Of a DNA stretch of 64,000 nt, positions 1 through 12,198 are shown piece by piece. The notes under the pieces were generated by a model. The model searched no databases. It was not told the origin of the DNA and saw nothing but the letters and a program-made list of their open reading frames with translations. The stretch comes from Neurospora tetrasperma FGSC 2508. Lineage: Eukaryota; Ascomycota; Sordariomycetes; Sordariales; Sordariaceae. Within the stretch, counting starts at the first letter, position 1; each line of letters opens with the position of its first letter. Where the stretch lies: contig NW_009799100.1 of assembly GCF_000213175.1 (NCBI RefSeq), positions 5,524,862 to 5,588,861 on the forward strand, in the 5' to 3' direction. A program made the position numbers and the translations under genes.

Positions 1-837
1 GTTTTCGAAGCAGTGAATCCACTTCTTGCGTTCACTACGTTGCCCGCCCACATCAAACATGCTAGATCATTGTGTGAGCTGAGGGGCACGAGGGTAACAG
101 ATGTCCATCAGGCACACTTACTGGATACTGAGCTGCCCCATCTTGAATCTCGTTTCGTAGATACCCGTCGTCTTTGTTCTGGCGCGAAGTACATCCATTT
201 CATTTGGTCGGTAGTCTTCGGCCACAATCCTCGTGACCTCGGTGAAGAAACTGTGCCAAGTCAGCAAACGTGAGTTCTTGAAGGGAAAAAAAACCGGACA
301 CGCACTATTCTGCAGAGTCCATAAGGTAAAACTCTGTTTGCCTCTCCATGAGTTGCTCCTTTGCTGGATCATTCCATAGTGCCTGGATAGCTGTGCCGAC
401 TTTGGGGTCTATCGACTGTCCTGGTGGACACCCCTCCATGTTGTAATCCTGCAAGAACTCGACGTAGGGCCGTAGCGACGGATCTGCTGGCTGGATATCG
501 AACTGGTGCATAGCATTCACAACCGCCTTTGCGCATTCCAACAGATTCTTGTAGACGGTTGGTCGGTAATTTGTGAGCTCCTCATCTGAATAGCCCTTGA
601 GATGTATGATCTTCATCTGCTTCACAATGGTCGATTTACCGCTCTCGCCGGAGCCTGTACGCGCACGCATGTTAGCAGAAACGATTTTAGGGAAGGACAA
701 CAGGGGTACGCACCCAAAAGTAGAATCTTGCATTCTTTCCGTAGCTTCTTGGAGTCCTCCTCTAGGTCGCGATCAATCTTCTGGCTCCTCTTCTTCTGCT
801 CCGTCTCCTCGTCGTTCTTGCTCATGCATGCGCCCAT
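1..837 (-). CDS. gna-3: G protein alpha subunit, GNA-3 type (5' part, cut by window edge)
   Basis: This is the alpha subunit of a heterotrimeric G protein, the GTP-binding switch downstream of seven-helix receptors at the plasma membrane; in fungi this group (GPA-3/GNA-3) feeds the cAMP pathway. Exons on the minus strand are 714-837, 306-654, 122-250 and 1-61 (continuing off the edge); introns are 59, 55 and 60 nt with GTGCGT, GTGCGT and GTAAGT donors, and all phases join. The protein starts MGACMSKND, giving Gly2 for N-myristoylation and Cys4 for palmitoylation. The P-loop GSGESGKST is completed by joining exons 1 and 2. Switch I region RARTKTTGI and switch [14 protein letters not shown] are both present. 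The C-terminal half, with NKXD and the receptor-contact tail, lies outside the window. The sequence agrees closely with N. crassa GNA-3 as I remember it. An extra in-frame ATG lies at 844-846 (see findings). Confidence 0.96.
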
Positions 838-2734
838 CTTGATCATCAATCCCTTTCGACTGCGGTGGCTAGATGAGGCAGCCGATGATGGCCGGGAACT
901 TGGACCTGGCGGATAAGAAGATGCTCGTCTGTTCACGGGTCTGTTCTAGAAAACCATGAAGACGACTTTTTTTCCGGCGAATGTTTGGTGTGATGTGCAG
1001 TTCAGCTTCGTCGCTCGGATAACCCTTGCTCGGCCTTCACTTTTGTCGACCAGGGGCAGACTTGTTCGTCGTCGTCCGTCAATCGCCTTGTAGCTGGGAT
1101 CTCCGGAAATGGGCGACCTAAATAATGCGGGTTCGAGACGATTTGGTCAACTGACGCAATTGATGGGCAATTTTATGTATGGTCGACTTTGGCGACTTGT
1201 GTTCGGTGGGAGGCTCTCCAAGTAAGTCGACACAACAGGGACCACGGGTGGTTGGAGTTGGTTGTGACGTCTTGAGTGGATGCAGTCCGAATCGTTTGGA
1301 TCGTTAGCCGTTCGTCGCCTCTCTCTCTCGCTGGTTGAATGGCAGTCTTTCTTTGGCTGGCAGTCGCCGATTCCGACAGTTGGTTGGCGTACACGCGCGC
1401 CGTCGGTAAACGGTTTCGAAAGGGTCGGCGACAAAGAAAATCGACGGACGCCGCAATGGATTGAAAGGCGAGATGGGTTGTTGTTTGGTTGGTGGTGTGT
1501 CGGGAATAATTGACGGACGGGAGGTAAAGCCAAAAGCCAGGTGAGGTAGAGGTGAATTGGCAGGCAGGCAGATAGGCAGCCAGTACCTTTTGTTAAGTTT
1601 TGCGGGACGGGGGAGATGGGGGCCCAGGATGCCCAGGTCGCGACAAAAAACGGGGGGGTTGCTGGGGTCACTGTACACTATGCCCTGGATCCCCGAGTGT
1701 TCCACGTTGCCCGGCGGCCAGTGTGTAAAGTGGTCCGGGTTCGTGTTATTGTCACCGACCACCCGGTCTAAAATGCGCAGATCCAGAGACTTTGTCAATA
1801 CGATGGTGAATTGCCAGGGCAGGCCGCTTTAAGCGAGTTGACGCCAGCCAAAGTGGAAGGATGCCGTGACGCTTGTGCTGTCGGGTTTGGATGGTTTCAA
1901 GTCGCTGCAGACTGCAGTAGGCAAGGTACCGTCCTTTGCCTCTAGTTTGACGCCTTCTCGTCGATGTGCTTGTTGCTCTGTGCAGTGTGGGAGTCCCCGC
2001 GCGGATACAGACGAAGCAGGTCACGGTGCCCGGATGCTGGAAGAAGTCGAAAATCGTGAGATGAGGCAGTGAAAACCAACGAAGGAGGAAAAGCAAATAA
2101 TGGTGGAAGGCAGCCGTACTGTAGCACCGACTGACTGCAGTGAGCAAAGCGACAAACGCTGGATTGGCTGGAAAGGCTCATTTGGTTTGGAACTGCGGAA
2201 GGCTTGAAGAGGCCAAGAGGCCATGGAGCCAATGAGGAGCATTGTGTTGGGTGGTGCGGCAGTTGAACAGCAGATCCACCACTCTCCTCCACTCAGCTTC
2301 ACTTCTCAGGGCAGTGAGTGAGTGCAGCCCTCCTGACGAAAGCCTACACTACACTATGCTAAGCCGCAATTGTGCTAGCACTTCGCCCGCTTGCTCAAAG
2401 TGAGTGTCACCAGCACAGGGCTAATTACCTGAATGAAACAGCACTACACTATTATAGGACCTTTTGTCTACATAAATCCCAGCTCTGTTGGGGAAAATAC
2501 TTGGAAGCCAAAGTGGAAGGCAGGCCTTTTGTTATTGGATGTAATTCCGAGGTGTCGCCAAGACATAGTGGGGGCAGCGAGCTCCGCCTGGCGTAAGCCC
2601 CGCTAGACCTCATACGGCATTCTGGCAACAGCTACTCGTCTCCTCGTTGGATGAGGGGAAAGACGCCAATGTCTGGAAGGAGCCGCTAGAAGAGGAGTGC
2701 AGGAGCCACATCTTCGGGAGTCAGCTCCACCGGT

Positions 2735-2741
2735 TATAAAA
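2735..2741 (+). promoter_or_regulatory. TATA-like box
   Basis: TATAAAA lies 74 bases before an ATG at 2815, with a pyrimidine-rich stretch between them. This is the spacing seen at TATA promoters in this window (56224, 50193). It is only as believable as the short frame that follows it. Confidence 0.35.
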
Positions 2742-2814
2742 ACCACCAGTCCCCTTCGTTGCTCTGAACACTGCCGATCTCACTCCACTGCCCATTAAAT
2801 CCTTAGCGTGAACC

Positions 2815-2886
2815 ATGACAGTGACCCCGACGACGACGACGACGACCCCGACGACGACTACAACGACCGGGCAGGCCAGTCTGTGA
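2815..2886 (+). CDS. possible short threonine-repeat frame or first exon
   Basis: This is an ATG-started frame of 23 codons, reading MTVTP followed by two threonine runs and ending GQASL. The threonines are coded mainly by an ACG repeat. I do not recognise it. It could be a first exon, a regulatory upstream frame, or only a trinucleotide repeat. The TATA-like box upstream is the main reason to list it. I could not find a clear donor/acceptor pair extending it. Confidence 0.2.
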   Translation: MTVTPTTTTTTPTTTTTTGQASL

Positions 2887-5800
2887 CCCGGCGATATTAC
2901 TGATTTCCTGATCGATACCCGAATCCAATTCTCGGGTCACGCAAGAGTGTCCACCATTGGTCTCGCCTTGTCAGGTCATACCTAGCTAGGGAACTAGCTG
3001 TGGCTACATATTGAGTTGGGGTCCGTTGGGGGCTTTCTTCAGGACAGCTCTGCCACGAGGCGACAGGCATGGAAGATGACTTGAGGTAGGTAAAGGGGCG
3101 CCGAGTGGTTCTCGTCCGTGTCTCGCAACTCAATGCGCCGGGTTTTGTCATGAACTTTCACCTTGCCCCCTACGCCGCCTCCGCCCCCGACAACAGACAG
3201 TCAGACATGACCGTGACGACATTCATGTCTCAACTGACTCTCTACAAACACTTGGCAGATCCATACCAGGATCCAAAAAGACCGGCGTCCTCATAGTTGC
3301 TTTTTACTCTCTTGGCGGTTGACCGTTTGCAGGCAAAGCAATGATTGTCGACGGTTGTCAATCTTGAGAAAATCTGCGTCTAGTGTCCGATCAAAAGCCA
3401 TAATTGGACGACATCAAGACCCAGCTGGTCCAGCTGGTTACGGAGCCGATGGGCAAAACATCCACTTTCCGAATAGCCTCCAGTTTCTCTCCTCGTTGCT
3501 CCCATTGCCTGAAGCACCTCACCATTTTCGGGCCTTTTCCGTCGTCAGCTCACTCATATCAATCAGTGCTTATGGTACTACACTGTTCCCATGAGACCTT
3601 TTTGCTCTTCAACTTATGTCCAAGGTCCCCCAATGTCAACTCCAGCCGTTGATTGAGATGGCCCGTGCACTCCGCTCCTTGGGGAAACGGTTGGCGGGTG
3701 TAAGGTCAAGGGAAAGTGGATCCATTGGAGATTACCTAGAAGGAGCTCCGTACTCGGCGGTTTTCCTCCCTTCTCCCATCACAAGTCTCTTCATCCTCGA
3801 CTCCTCACTCTGGCGGCCTCTGGCGGGTATTCCCACCTCGCTCATTTCCACGGTCCGGGGAAGTCCCTGATTGCCCTTTCGCATCTCCAGGTTCATTTCG
3901 TCCGCTTCAGGAGCTTTCACATACTTTGTACCACCTTCACACGTGTGTCCGCGTTAAGGCGCGCAACGTTCTCTCTCAAAAGAGGAAGAAATTCGGATTC
4001 GATGCAACACAGTACTCGGCTACTCAAGTCACTGTCGTACCAAGCTGCACTAATCACCGTGAACTCGACTCCACGTGTTTCCATGGTCAATTCCAAGGGG
4101 ATACATGATGAGACCAAACACTGGCTGCTCAAACACTCGTCTTGCCCGTCTCTTCATGCAGACAAGAATAGCACTGACGAAACATCATACTCTGGAGAGC
4201 GAAACATGCTTCGGAGTTTATGCTGGCGATCTTGTTTCTTTTCTCAACAGAAAGTCCATCGAGACGAATAATCCATGCGCTACTTAGCAATCACATCTCA
4301 CTCACTTATCACTCATGGGAACCCTAGATCACCATCCAAGTCTACCAGATCCCCGACCCTAGCACCCCCGACCCAGCCAAGCTACCACCACGTGTATGCG
4401 AAGAAGCCAATTCCCGTTTTCCGTCATTTGGTATCCCAAAAGCGAGGGCAACCTGGGTGTTCCCAGCAGGGGTGGCCATTAGGTTCGGTGATGAATGAAC
4501 TAGGGGCTTTGGATGAAACCCTAGTTGGTCGTCTTTATCCAGGTACTACCTGACTTGATTGGAGATGGCGACTTTTGGCATCTTTTCAAAAAAAGTTGGA
4601 CAAACTTCATACATAATGGAGGTTCCATTCGCAATATCCCTGGTTTATAATGCCATTGTTAAGGTCCATTTATTTGTTTTTTTTCTCCGGCGTTTGCTGC
4701 AATACGATACTGGATGGAAGCGGCTTATCGATCTGGATATGTGACAAACATGGTCTGGACTCCCGTCTTTACAAAGAAAGCGGAAAACCCTTCTTGAGCG
4801 GTTCAATGATACAATTGTGTTCCGCGTCTTCCACTTTCAAATATAGAACAATCATGCGTTATGCGTACATCTGTCACAGTACATCACAAATTCCATCATC
4901 TACAGAATACGCTAGACTGGCCTGGGACTGGTTCGCGCTAAAAGTGTAGCAAAGAATCGGTCACTTGTCAGTTTTGGGCTTTTTGTTCCTTGCATCCCCC
5001 CCCTTGACCCTCTTCACCAAGTCCGGTAAAACGAAGCATCCAGACCCCCTGCCTTGGCTGCTTGGCCTGTCTAACTACATTCAGACCATCCAAGGAGATT
5101 AGCTACACTACATATCCCTTCCGCTCTTCCGCCCTGCCAGGCGAAAACGACTCCTTTCAGATTTCCGGAGAACTCTCAGCGGTTTCATGTTATTGTCGTT
5201 TTCTTTTAGATGTTGGTCCAAAACTGTTGAAAGTTTCATTGTCTTCTTTGACAACCGGCGTCATCAACTGGGATCCATTCGCGGCAGCAGAAGCCGTAGC
5301 TACACCATACGGCAGTTTCTTTCCATGCAGTTGAATGGATATGACTGTTCTGCAGTCGGATTATTTCCCGATGGCTTATGGTCACACATACACGGCACAC
5401 ACCACATAGACACGCCGTTGGTGGTATTGGACGAGTCACGGTTGACGGTTGCGCCACGCAGCCTTTTCTTATCGCTTTCTCTTCCGGTTCGATTCCGCTC
5501 TTCCTGCGGAACGCATGGTCACTGCTCGGTGGACAGAACGGGACAAGGCTCTTTGGCTCTATTTATATATCCCACCACTGTTGGCTGCACGAGTGTTAGC
5601 TAACACGACGACGACTGAAATCAACAGATTGGCGTTGTGCTGATGTTCGAATCTGGGATCTGCGGGTTCGAAATCACGGAACACTAACAGTCAAATGAAA
5701 TGCTTACTGCTCACACAGTACCATCTGCAAACCCAACCTCCGCAAGTAATAACCAAGCAGGAATTTCCTCGATATAATCTGAAGCCAACAAGGAGAAAAC

Positions 5801-6912
5801 AAAACAAGCTAGCATCTACTTGGAAACGCTTAACCAGACCGACCTCGTCATTGTTACCGGACCGCTAAATGTTCAATGGCATTATGCATCTACTGATCGC
5901 ATATTGGGAAAGACCAAAGTGACGACTACTGATGAGCGATCAATAACCCGGTCCCGAAGGTTTGGTTCGTGGACAGGGGTGTCATTTGGCCTTCGGAGAT
6001 ATCGCCTTGCTTCTCTACATTTATACCCTACCTTTACCTATACCCGCGAATCTGGATACACCCAAAAATATTGCGTACTCCTTAAGCTGATCAGAACTAT
6101 ATGCGACCTGTGGAATGTAGCACGGCGCTCATCTGCTCTCACTCCCACATTGACAAGCAGGTTTAGGATGCCAAAACATGTCAATATCTATTAGGGTTCG
6201 ACAACCAACAAATACAACCTACACCGGACACTTGACCGGTTTCGAAAGGAGCATACCAATTCACTCACACTTCCCCTTCTCCACGAATACTCTCGCTAAC
6301 CCATGCTCCCTAAAATCGATCAGTGGACCAAGCTAACCCCTACTGAACTAACAACACTGCACCACACCACAAACAGCTACCTAACCAACAACCACGGGCC
6401 GACTGTCGAAAGACTGGACTGTACTGTACATGTTATGTGCACCCGGCACTGTGCCAAACGCACAATGACTCCGTCGCCTTCTAAGTCTAATCGAGCCCAT
6501 ACTCCGACATCACCCATCGTAGATCATCATGGGATAGGACTTTTTTTTCCGTCCAGCAAAACGCACAGCACGCCCACAGCACATGACATTGATCTCTCGC
6601 TTATTCTCATGCTAAAAGAGCGGAAAAGGGACTAAAAAGGCTTAAAAGGGATTAGACATAGAATAGAATGTCTCAGATGTCGTAATAGCAATCAATACTT
6701 TACTACATACATACGCAACTCTGTCGCGGAACCACCAGACGCTACCTACCTGACGAACAAGGGATACAAACCAATATAAAGGTTGGACTAGCTAGCTAGC
6801 TACCTACCTAGCTATGTGGATATTGTACGTCCATTAGGTACTGACGAGTAACTCCGTTTCCGCCCCTCGTTTTTGGGATTATGAGAAACTAGGTAAACAC
6901 TAAGGTAAGTAG

Positions 6913-7236
6913 GTGCCTGACTGGACTGGACTGGACTGACTGTCTCGTGGAGCGAGCGAGCGGAAACGAATCCGAGAAAACACTACACTAGGTAACTGAC
7001 TGACTGACTGACTGACTGACTGACTGACTGACTGACTGACCCATGGAATACAGCGGGCGGAAAAGATCCCGTCCGTCCGAGTAAAAAAGAGAGAGGAAGG
7101 GAAGAAGGAAGGACGGAAGGAAGGACAAAAAAAGGATTACATAACTTAGTACCTACCTATGTAGTATGTATGCCACTGATACTTACCTCTACTGTAACAT
7201 GGAGACTCTAATTAGATACCTACCTACCTACCTACG
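6913..7236. repeat. microsatellite cluster: (GGACT)n, (ACTG)n, GGAA-rich, (TACC)n
   Basis: Simple repeats follow one another: GGACT units near 6919-6940, about 11 ACTG units at 6995-7040, a GGAA/GGAC-rich purine run near 7089-7126, and TACC units at 7217-7235. Shorter GCTA/TACC repeats lie just upstream, near 6790-6812. They sit 0.8-1.1 kb beyond the cul-1 stop codon. I see no coding function. Confidence 0.85.
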
Positions 7237-7994
7237 CTAGGTAGTAACACAGCAACCGACTCCCACCCGATGATAAATAGGTACCCAACACCCAACACCC
7301 AACAGCGCTCACCAAGGGGCAGTTACCATAGTTACTATAAGTTGTTTTGTTAAACAAATCTGGTACATGTATTAAACATGTCGTCCAACTATCTTGCTAG
7401 TAATTTCCTACCTTGGAAATCCACCCAGTCAGTTCTCGTCGAGTTGCAGCACAGGGACAGACAGTTTCAATTATGCTTAGCTGCCAGTTACTGGTTAGTT
7501 AGGTAGTGTATCAACCACAAAGGTTCGTTTCCTTCCTCGAGTCCAAATTTCCAGAAAAAATAGCCTGGTTTGGTGGTGCTGGTTGGGGGGAGGGTGAAGT
7601 GAATTCTCCTATCCATTTTGTCACTACCTCACTCCAGCCAGCAAGAACAAATAGTCAGGTATAGTTAAGTATGTCTGATCTGTAATGGTATTCGTCATTA
7701 ACTCTTTGTCCTTCCCTTTCCCAAATCCTTCTGCTAATCTCTATTCTTCTTCTTCTCAACTTCTTCAACCTTCCAGCACACCCTCTCTCTCGCTTGAGAT
7801 CACAAACTAACAAACAAAGCACGCTGGTTGTTCAATACCGATATGTGTGAATTCTATCGAGGCTAGTTAATTCGTACTTTTTCCGCTTGTTCATTGTTGA
7901 TTTGTTGACCCCGCACGTAGTTTCTTCGGATGATAACCGCTTCAGTACCCAGACTTCCACGTTGGTAAGTTCCATCACTAAAATCAGAGAACAC

Positions 7995-10641
7995 TCAGGC
8001 AAGATACCCAAGCTCATCATCCTCCAACCGCTCCAAGTACTCTTTATCGAGCAAGATCTCAATGCACTTCTTGATGTCGCCAATCTTGGGCATGAATCGG
8101 GCCTTGATCTGGTTGATGGTTTCCGAGACAAGTTGCTGGTGCTTCATCTTCTTGCGCGCCTTCATAATACGGACGATAGCGGACTGTGGTTTCTGCGTTA
8201 GCTTTCTGGTCAACATGCTTACTGGGTGTAGGGGGTCACACACCTGCAACAACAACTTGCGATCCTCCTCAATCGTCTTGTTCGTCTCCGCCTCCTCCTG
8301 CTTGGTCTCACTCTTCATGCCCACATTCAAATTGATGCGATACTTCTTGTTCTTGAAGTCGTAGTTGAGCGAAAACGTCGCTCCCGGTCCAATCTTGCCA
8401 CCTTCTCCACCCTCCGCGGTAAGAACCTTGGCCTTGACCAATATGCCTAAGGCGCCTTCAAGCACGTCCGCGTTAAGTTGAGTGATGCTCGCAAGCTCCT
8501 CGAACGTGTACTGGTCCTTCTCGTTGAAAAGCAGTAGAATGGCCATCTGGTACGCCGACACGCTAAAGATATAGGGCATCTTAGCGCCCTTCATATAGTT
8601 CGCCTTGATGTCGCCCTTGCACAGCTGCCACAGCCAAGTGAGCTTGCGGCCTTCGTGCTTGTTCTTGTAGAAGCGGGTGAACCGATCGCAGTCGGCCGAG
8701 ATCTCGGCGGGCGCAACAAAGCTGGTGTTTGGCGGTACGAGCGGCCAGAAACCGGTGCCGAGGATAGAGTACGTCGAGTCGAGCGGCTTGCCGTCCATGT
8801 TGAGGGAGGCGACGTGCTCCTTGAAGCCTGTGTTGAGATCCTTGGAGATCTGCATGTCCTGGAACATGCGCTGCAACTTGTTGGTGTATTCGAAGCCGCA
8901 GGCCTCCTTGAGCTTGGAAATCATCGAGGTCTCGGCGTCGTCCGAGTTGGAGTTGCTGTGTACGAGGCGGCGCGCCAGCATGCGTGAGTAGAACTTCTGA
9001 AACACGTCCTTGTCCTGGATGTACTTGAATACAGTCATAATCTGCGTCAGCGTGTTCTCGAGCTCCGCCTCCTCCACGCCGGTGCTGCTCTTGCGGAGAA
9101 GCACGTCCGTGTACTTGGCCAGCAGTTCCGGTGACTTGTTGGAGCCCGATTTGCAGACCTCGTTCCTGTTCACGAATTCCTTGCAGGCGTTGTCTAGAGA
9201 TCTCGTGAAGTCAGGCTCCTTGTTGAAAGCGCGCTCAACTAGCCCCTGGTACTGAGTGTGGATCTCAAGCAGAGCGTCGACGTAGACCTTGGGCTCCAGC
9301 TTGTCGGCGTCTGCAGCCACCTTGGCAACAGCCGCCAAACCAGCCTTGCGAACATGGGCCTCGAAACGAGTCCGCAGAGGCTCCAGACCGTCGGGAATGC
9401 GAGACAAGAGGCTATACATCCGTCTCATGTCGTCCTCTCGGTTGTTGTCCAGCAGGGCCTGGAACTCGTCACGCAACAGGGTAGAGTGCTCCGCGATGAG
9501 GGCCTGGTTGCAAGTCTTCTTCAGATGTAGGGCAATATCTGGATGAAGATACATGCGTACGCGCTCCTCCTCCTCAGCCAGGCGAGCCTCGGCCTTCTTC
9601 ATGTACTCGACAACGCTATTTTCAGCCACAAACTGTTTGCTTTCGTTTTGGTAGAAGACCTTGGTCGCCTCCAGGAATGGTCTTTCGAAGTGGTACCTGT
9701 ACACTTCCAGCGTCGTCTTGGTGTTGTCACCCTCGTCCATGCCGAGTGAGACGAAGCTATCGACCACCTGTTTGATCTGGGTGTACTCGATGGTTTCACC
9801 GAGGCGTTGCCTTTCCACTAGCTTGAGAACGGCGTCCATAACTTTCTTAGAGACGGCTTGGAACAACACGTCACGCCACTGAACAAGGTGGAGCGTGTAG
9901 ACGTCGTAGATGTTCTTTTTCCCTTCGTCCATCTCGCGCTTAACCCAGTGTCGGTTCAGGTATTTGAAAAGATGGTGGATATACTTGGCGGCGTTGGTGT
10001 AGCGTTGCCATTCGCGAATGTAAAAGGCCAACAAGGCCTCGTCCTTGTGAGCCTCCGCTTCAGAGACCAGGTGCTTAAGGTGGTCTGTCAGGTAGTTGGC
10101 CAGCTTCTTATACAAGTCCTCACCAAGCAGATGGGCTGGTGCATGTTAGTCCTCTTGCTCATCTGTTCATCGGGCAAAACGCAGGGAAGACAACATACCC
10201 CCTCTCTGGGCCCCGATTCCCGGAAGGTGATTACTCGGACTGCTGCTACCGCCGTTAGCCTTTTGCGATGTGCAAAAGTTGTGCACCGCCCTATGCCCGA
10301 GTTAGTACCAAGTTGAAGGAATGCATAGATATAGAGGGCATCCGTCCAACTAACGTGTAGATTCCCATGTACTACAAACAGCGTGTGTTAGCGGGGGGTA
10401 ACGTGGACGGATGGGCGGGGAACAAACATACACTACTCATGTCGAGGCCTTCTTGGAGGTTGGTCATGATCTTGTTAATACTAGACTGCAAGTATGGCCA
10501 ACTGATGGCAGAAGGTCAGTACGGCTGTTTGGAGGCAGAGGGGCCAGCAGCGAAGTGAGCGAAAACATACGTGCTGTCGATACCATCACTGCCAGAAGGC
10601 TGCTGCCCGTACGCCCCCGTCATCATGGTTGCCGGAGGCAT
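7995..10641 (-). CDS. cul-1: cullin 1, SCF ubiquitin ligase scaffold
   Basis: This scaffold holds Skp1/F-box proteins at its N-terminus and the RING protein Rbx1 at its C-terminus in SCF E3 ligases. Exons: 10571-10641, 10432-10501, 10355-10371, 10199-10290, 8244-10135 and 7995-8183. Together they give 776 residues, normal for CUL1. Exon 3 is only 17 nt and supplies YMGIYT, which then joins AVHNFCTSQK. The cullin repeats and the cullin homology domain follow. The neddylation segment IVRIMKARKKMKHQ and the winged helix ending in the typical YLA fill the last exon. Intron 5 (8184-8243) is exactly 60 nt, lacks stops and has GTGTGT/CCACAG ends; I remove it because homologues read LLLQ directly into SAIVRIMK. 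The start at 10641 is the first ATG of the exon. A second ATG lies five codons later and is an equally good candidate. Confidence 0.95.
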
Positions 10642-12198
10642 GTTTGTTGTGTCTATATGTGTGTTCGTTTGAAGAGCGATCGTGCGCCGGGAATCGAAGA
10701 AAGAATGCGATGTTGGGAATAATATGCCGGCTGACAAGTGGTGGTGGACGAGGGGCGTAATCCGTCAGAAAACTCAAGCTGACCAGGTCGTGTTGGGTCG
10801 CGTGTGTTCGTCCAGAGACTGTCGGGGGGCAAGAACGAGTTTGATCTGGGCGACCGGTCGTTCTTGAGGTTGGAAGCGCGTTGTCTGCGACCTGACCGGT
10901 GACGAAGGGTGAATGGACTGGGTGACAACCAGAGGAGTAGAAGTAGAAGTTCGTCCTGAGCGATGAGGCGCGCCACAGGTCTGGAAGGTCGGATGGATGG
11001 CGGGGGTCACCACGTCGGTGTCGGTTGGGAGAAGGACCGTGACCGTGAGCAGACAGACGGGTTAATCGGAAATCGGGTCGGGTGAAGGAAGGATTGTTCC
11101 CTTGGAGTGACGGGTGTGAGGTCGCAGCCTAGAGGTGAGGTGTAGAGGTAGGTACCTTGGCTGGTTGTTGTGGTGGTGGTGTTCTGACAGGTTTCAATGT
11201 TCTATTCTGTAGGCAATCAAGTTGAAGAGTGGAGTTTCCAGTTTCCAGATTGGCCCCCCGAGGCTGCTGCTGCTGCTGCCGTGGTCGATGCCCGGATGAT
11301 AGAGCGATGCCGTCGTTCGTTGACGGTTTTCAGGCTGCAGCGGCGTGGCAGGCATCGATTGACACTGACAGCAAGCAGACAGTTAAGGCAGGCAGTGGCC
11401 CCCCGCCAGTAAAAGACCACCGCGAACACGCAAAATTGTGGGGAACCGACAAAGTGGCGGGGATGGAGACGATGCCCTGCGATGCGGGACGGGCGACCGG
11501 GCATCTAGTGTACATTCCGTCATTACCGGTACCTCTAACATTGGCGGCTAACAGATCTGGTGCAAGTATGTACCGTATGTTGATATAATACCATGTTCCT
11601 TTTCAAGGTAAATATTGTGACTCGGACCAAAGTCTGTACATGTGGGAATGGCACCCATGTACAACTGACGGGGTACTTTACGTACGGGAAAGCAGGACAG
11701 TGACAACGCTGTAGCTAGCTACTTGTAGGTAGAGGTATGTCAGCCGTTTACAATTCCTTTAACCGTTAGTGCTAGAGGAAGACACCATTTGTGGTTAGAA
11801 TTCGATTAAACTACATGTATTTTCCTGCTGGAAGCTCACGGCAGGCAATATGATATCTCCTTACACCAAATCTTTCGCTATCCGTTCCCCTTTTCATGTC
11901 TCATAACGCATACACAATCGAGTAATAATCATCACCATCCTTGCTAATATCAACATCACCAACACCACCAACTGATCAAACACTATTTGTTACCGCTGTA
12001 TGCTAATCTGCTAATCCAAAAACCCCACCCAATAAACACGGAGGCAGAACCGTGCTGAGGTATCGACAAAGTACGAGAAAATGCAAGTAAGTATGCTACC
12101 ATGCGGGACTGAGACGTTCGTCGTTATTCATCTCCCCCGCTTTGTTTTTCTTTCCCTCTCAATATCCTTCCGGGCTTTACCGCCCATTATAATCGTCG
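10642..12198. other. intergenic: cul-1 promoter side and srf1 3' side
   Basis: No gene was found. The part near 10642 should contain the cul-1 leader and promoter, and the part near 12198 the 3' UTR of the SRF1-like gene. The frames between are short and lack family features. A small GCT run lies at 11265-11280. Confidence 0.6.

Larger units (their letters stand above)
838..7994. other. 7.1-kb gene-poor region between gna-3 and cul-1
   Basis: I find no convincing protein gene here. Open frames of 60-140 codons occur on both strands, but they start with GTG/TTG or lack splice partners and protein-like composition. The part next to 838 must hold the gna-3 leader and promoter, and the part next to 7994 the cul-1 3' UTR. 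A TATA-like box with a short threonine-repeat frame lies at 2735-2886. The 6780-7260 interval is packed with tetranucleotide and pentanucleotide repeats. Confidence 0.6.

Noticed and set aside
1147-1798. Overlapping open frames upstream of gna-3
   Set aside because: Frames open on both strands over the same bases with Pro/Ser/Arg-rich translations, typical of a leader rather than a gene.
4559-4949. Possible AT-rich repeat relic near 4.6-4.9 kb
   Set aside because: The base composition is only mildly AT-rich and there is no repeat partner, terminal repeat or transposase-like frame in the window.
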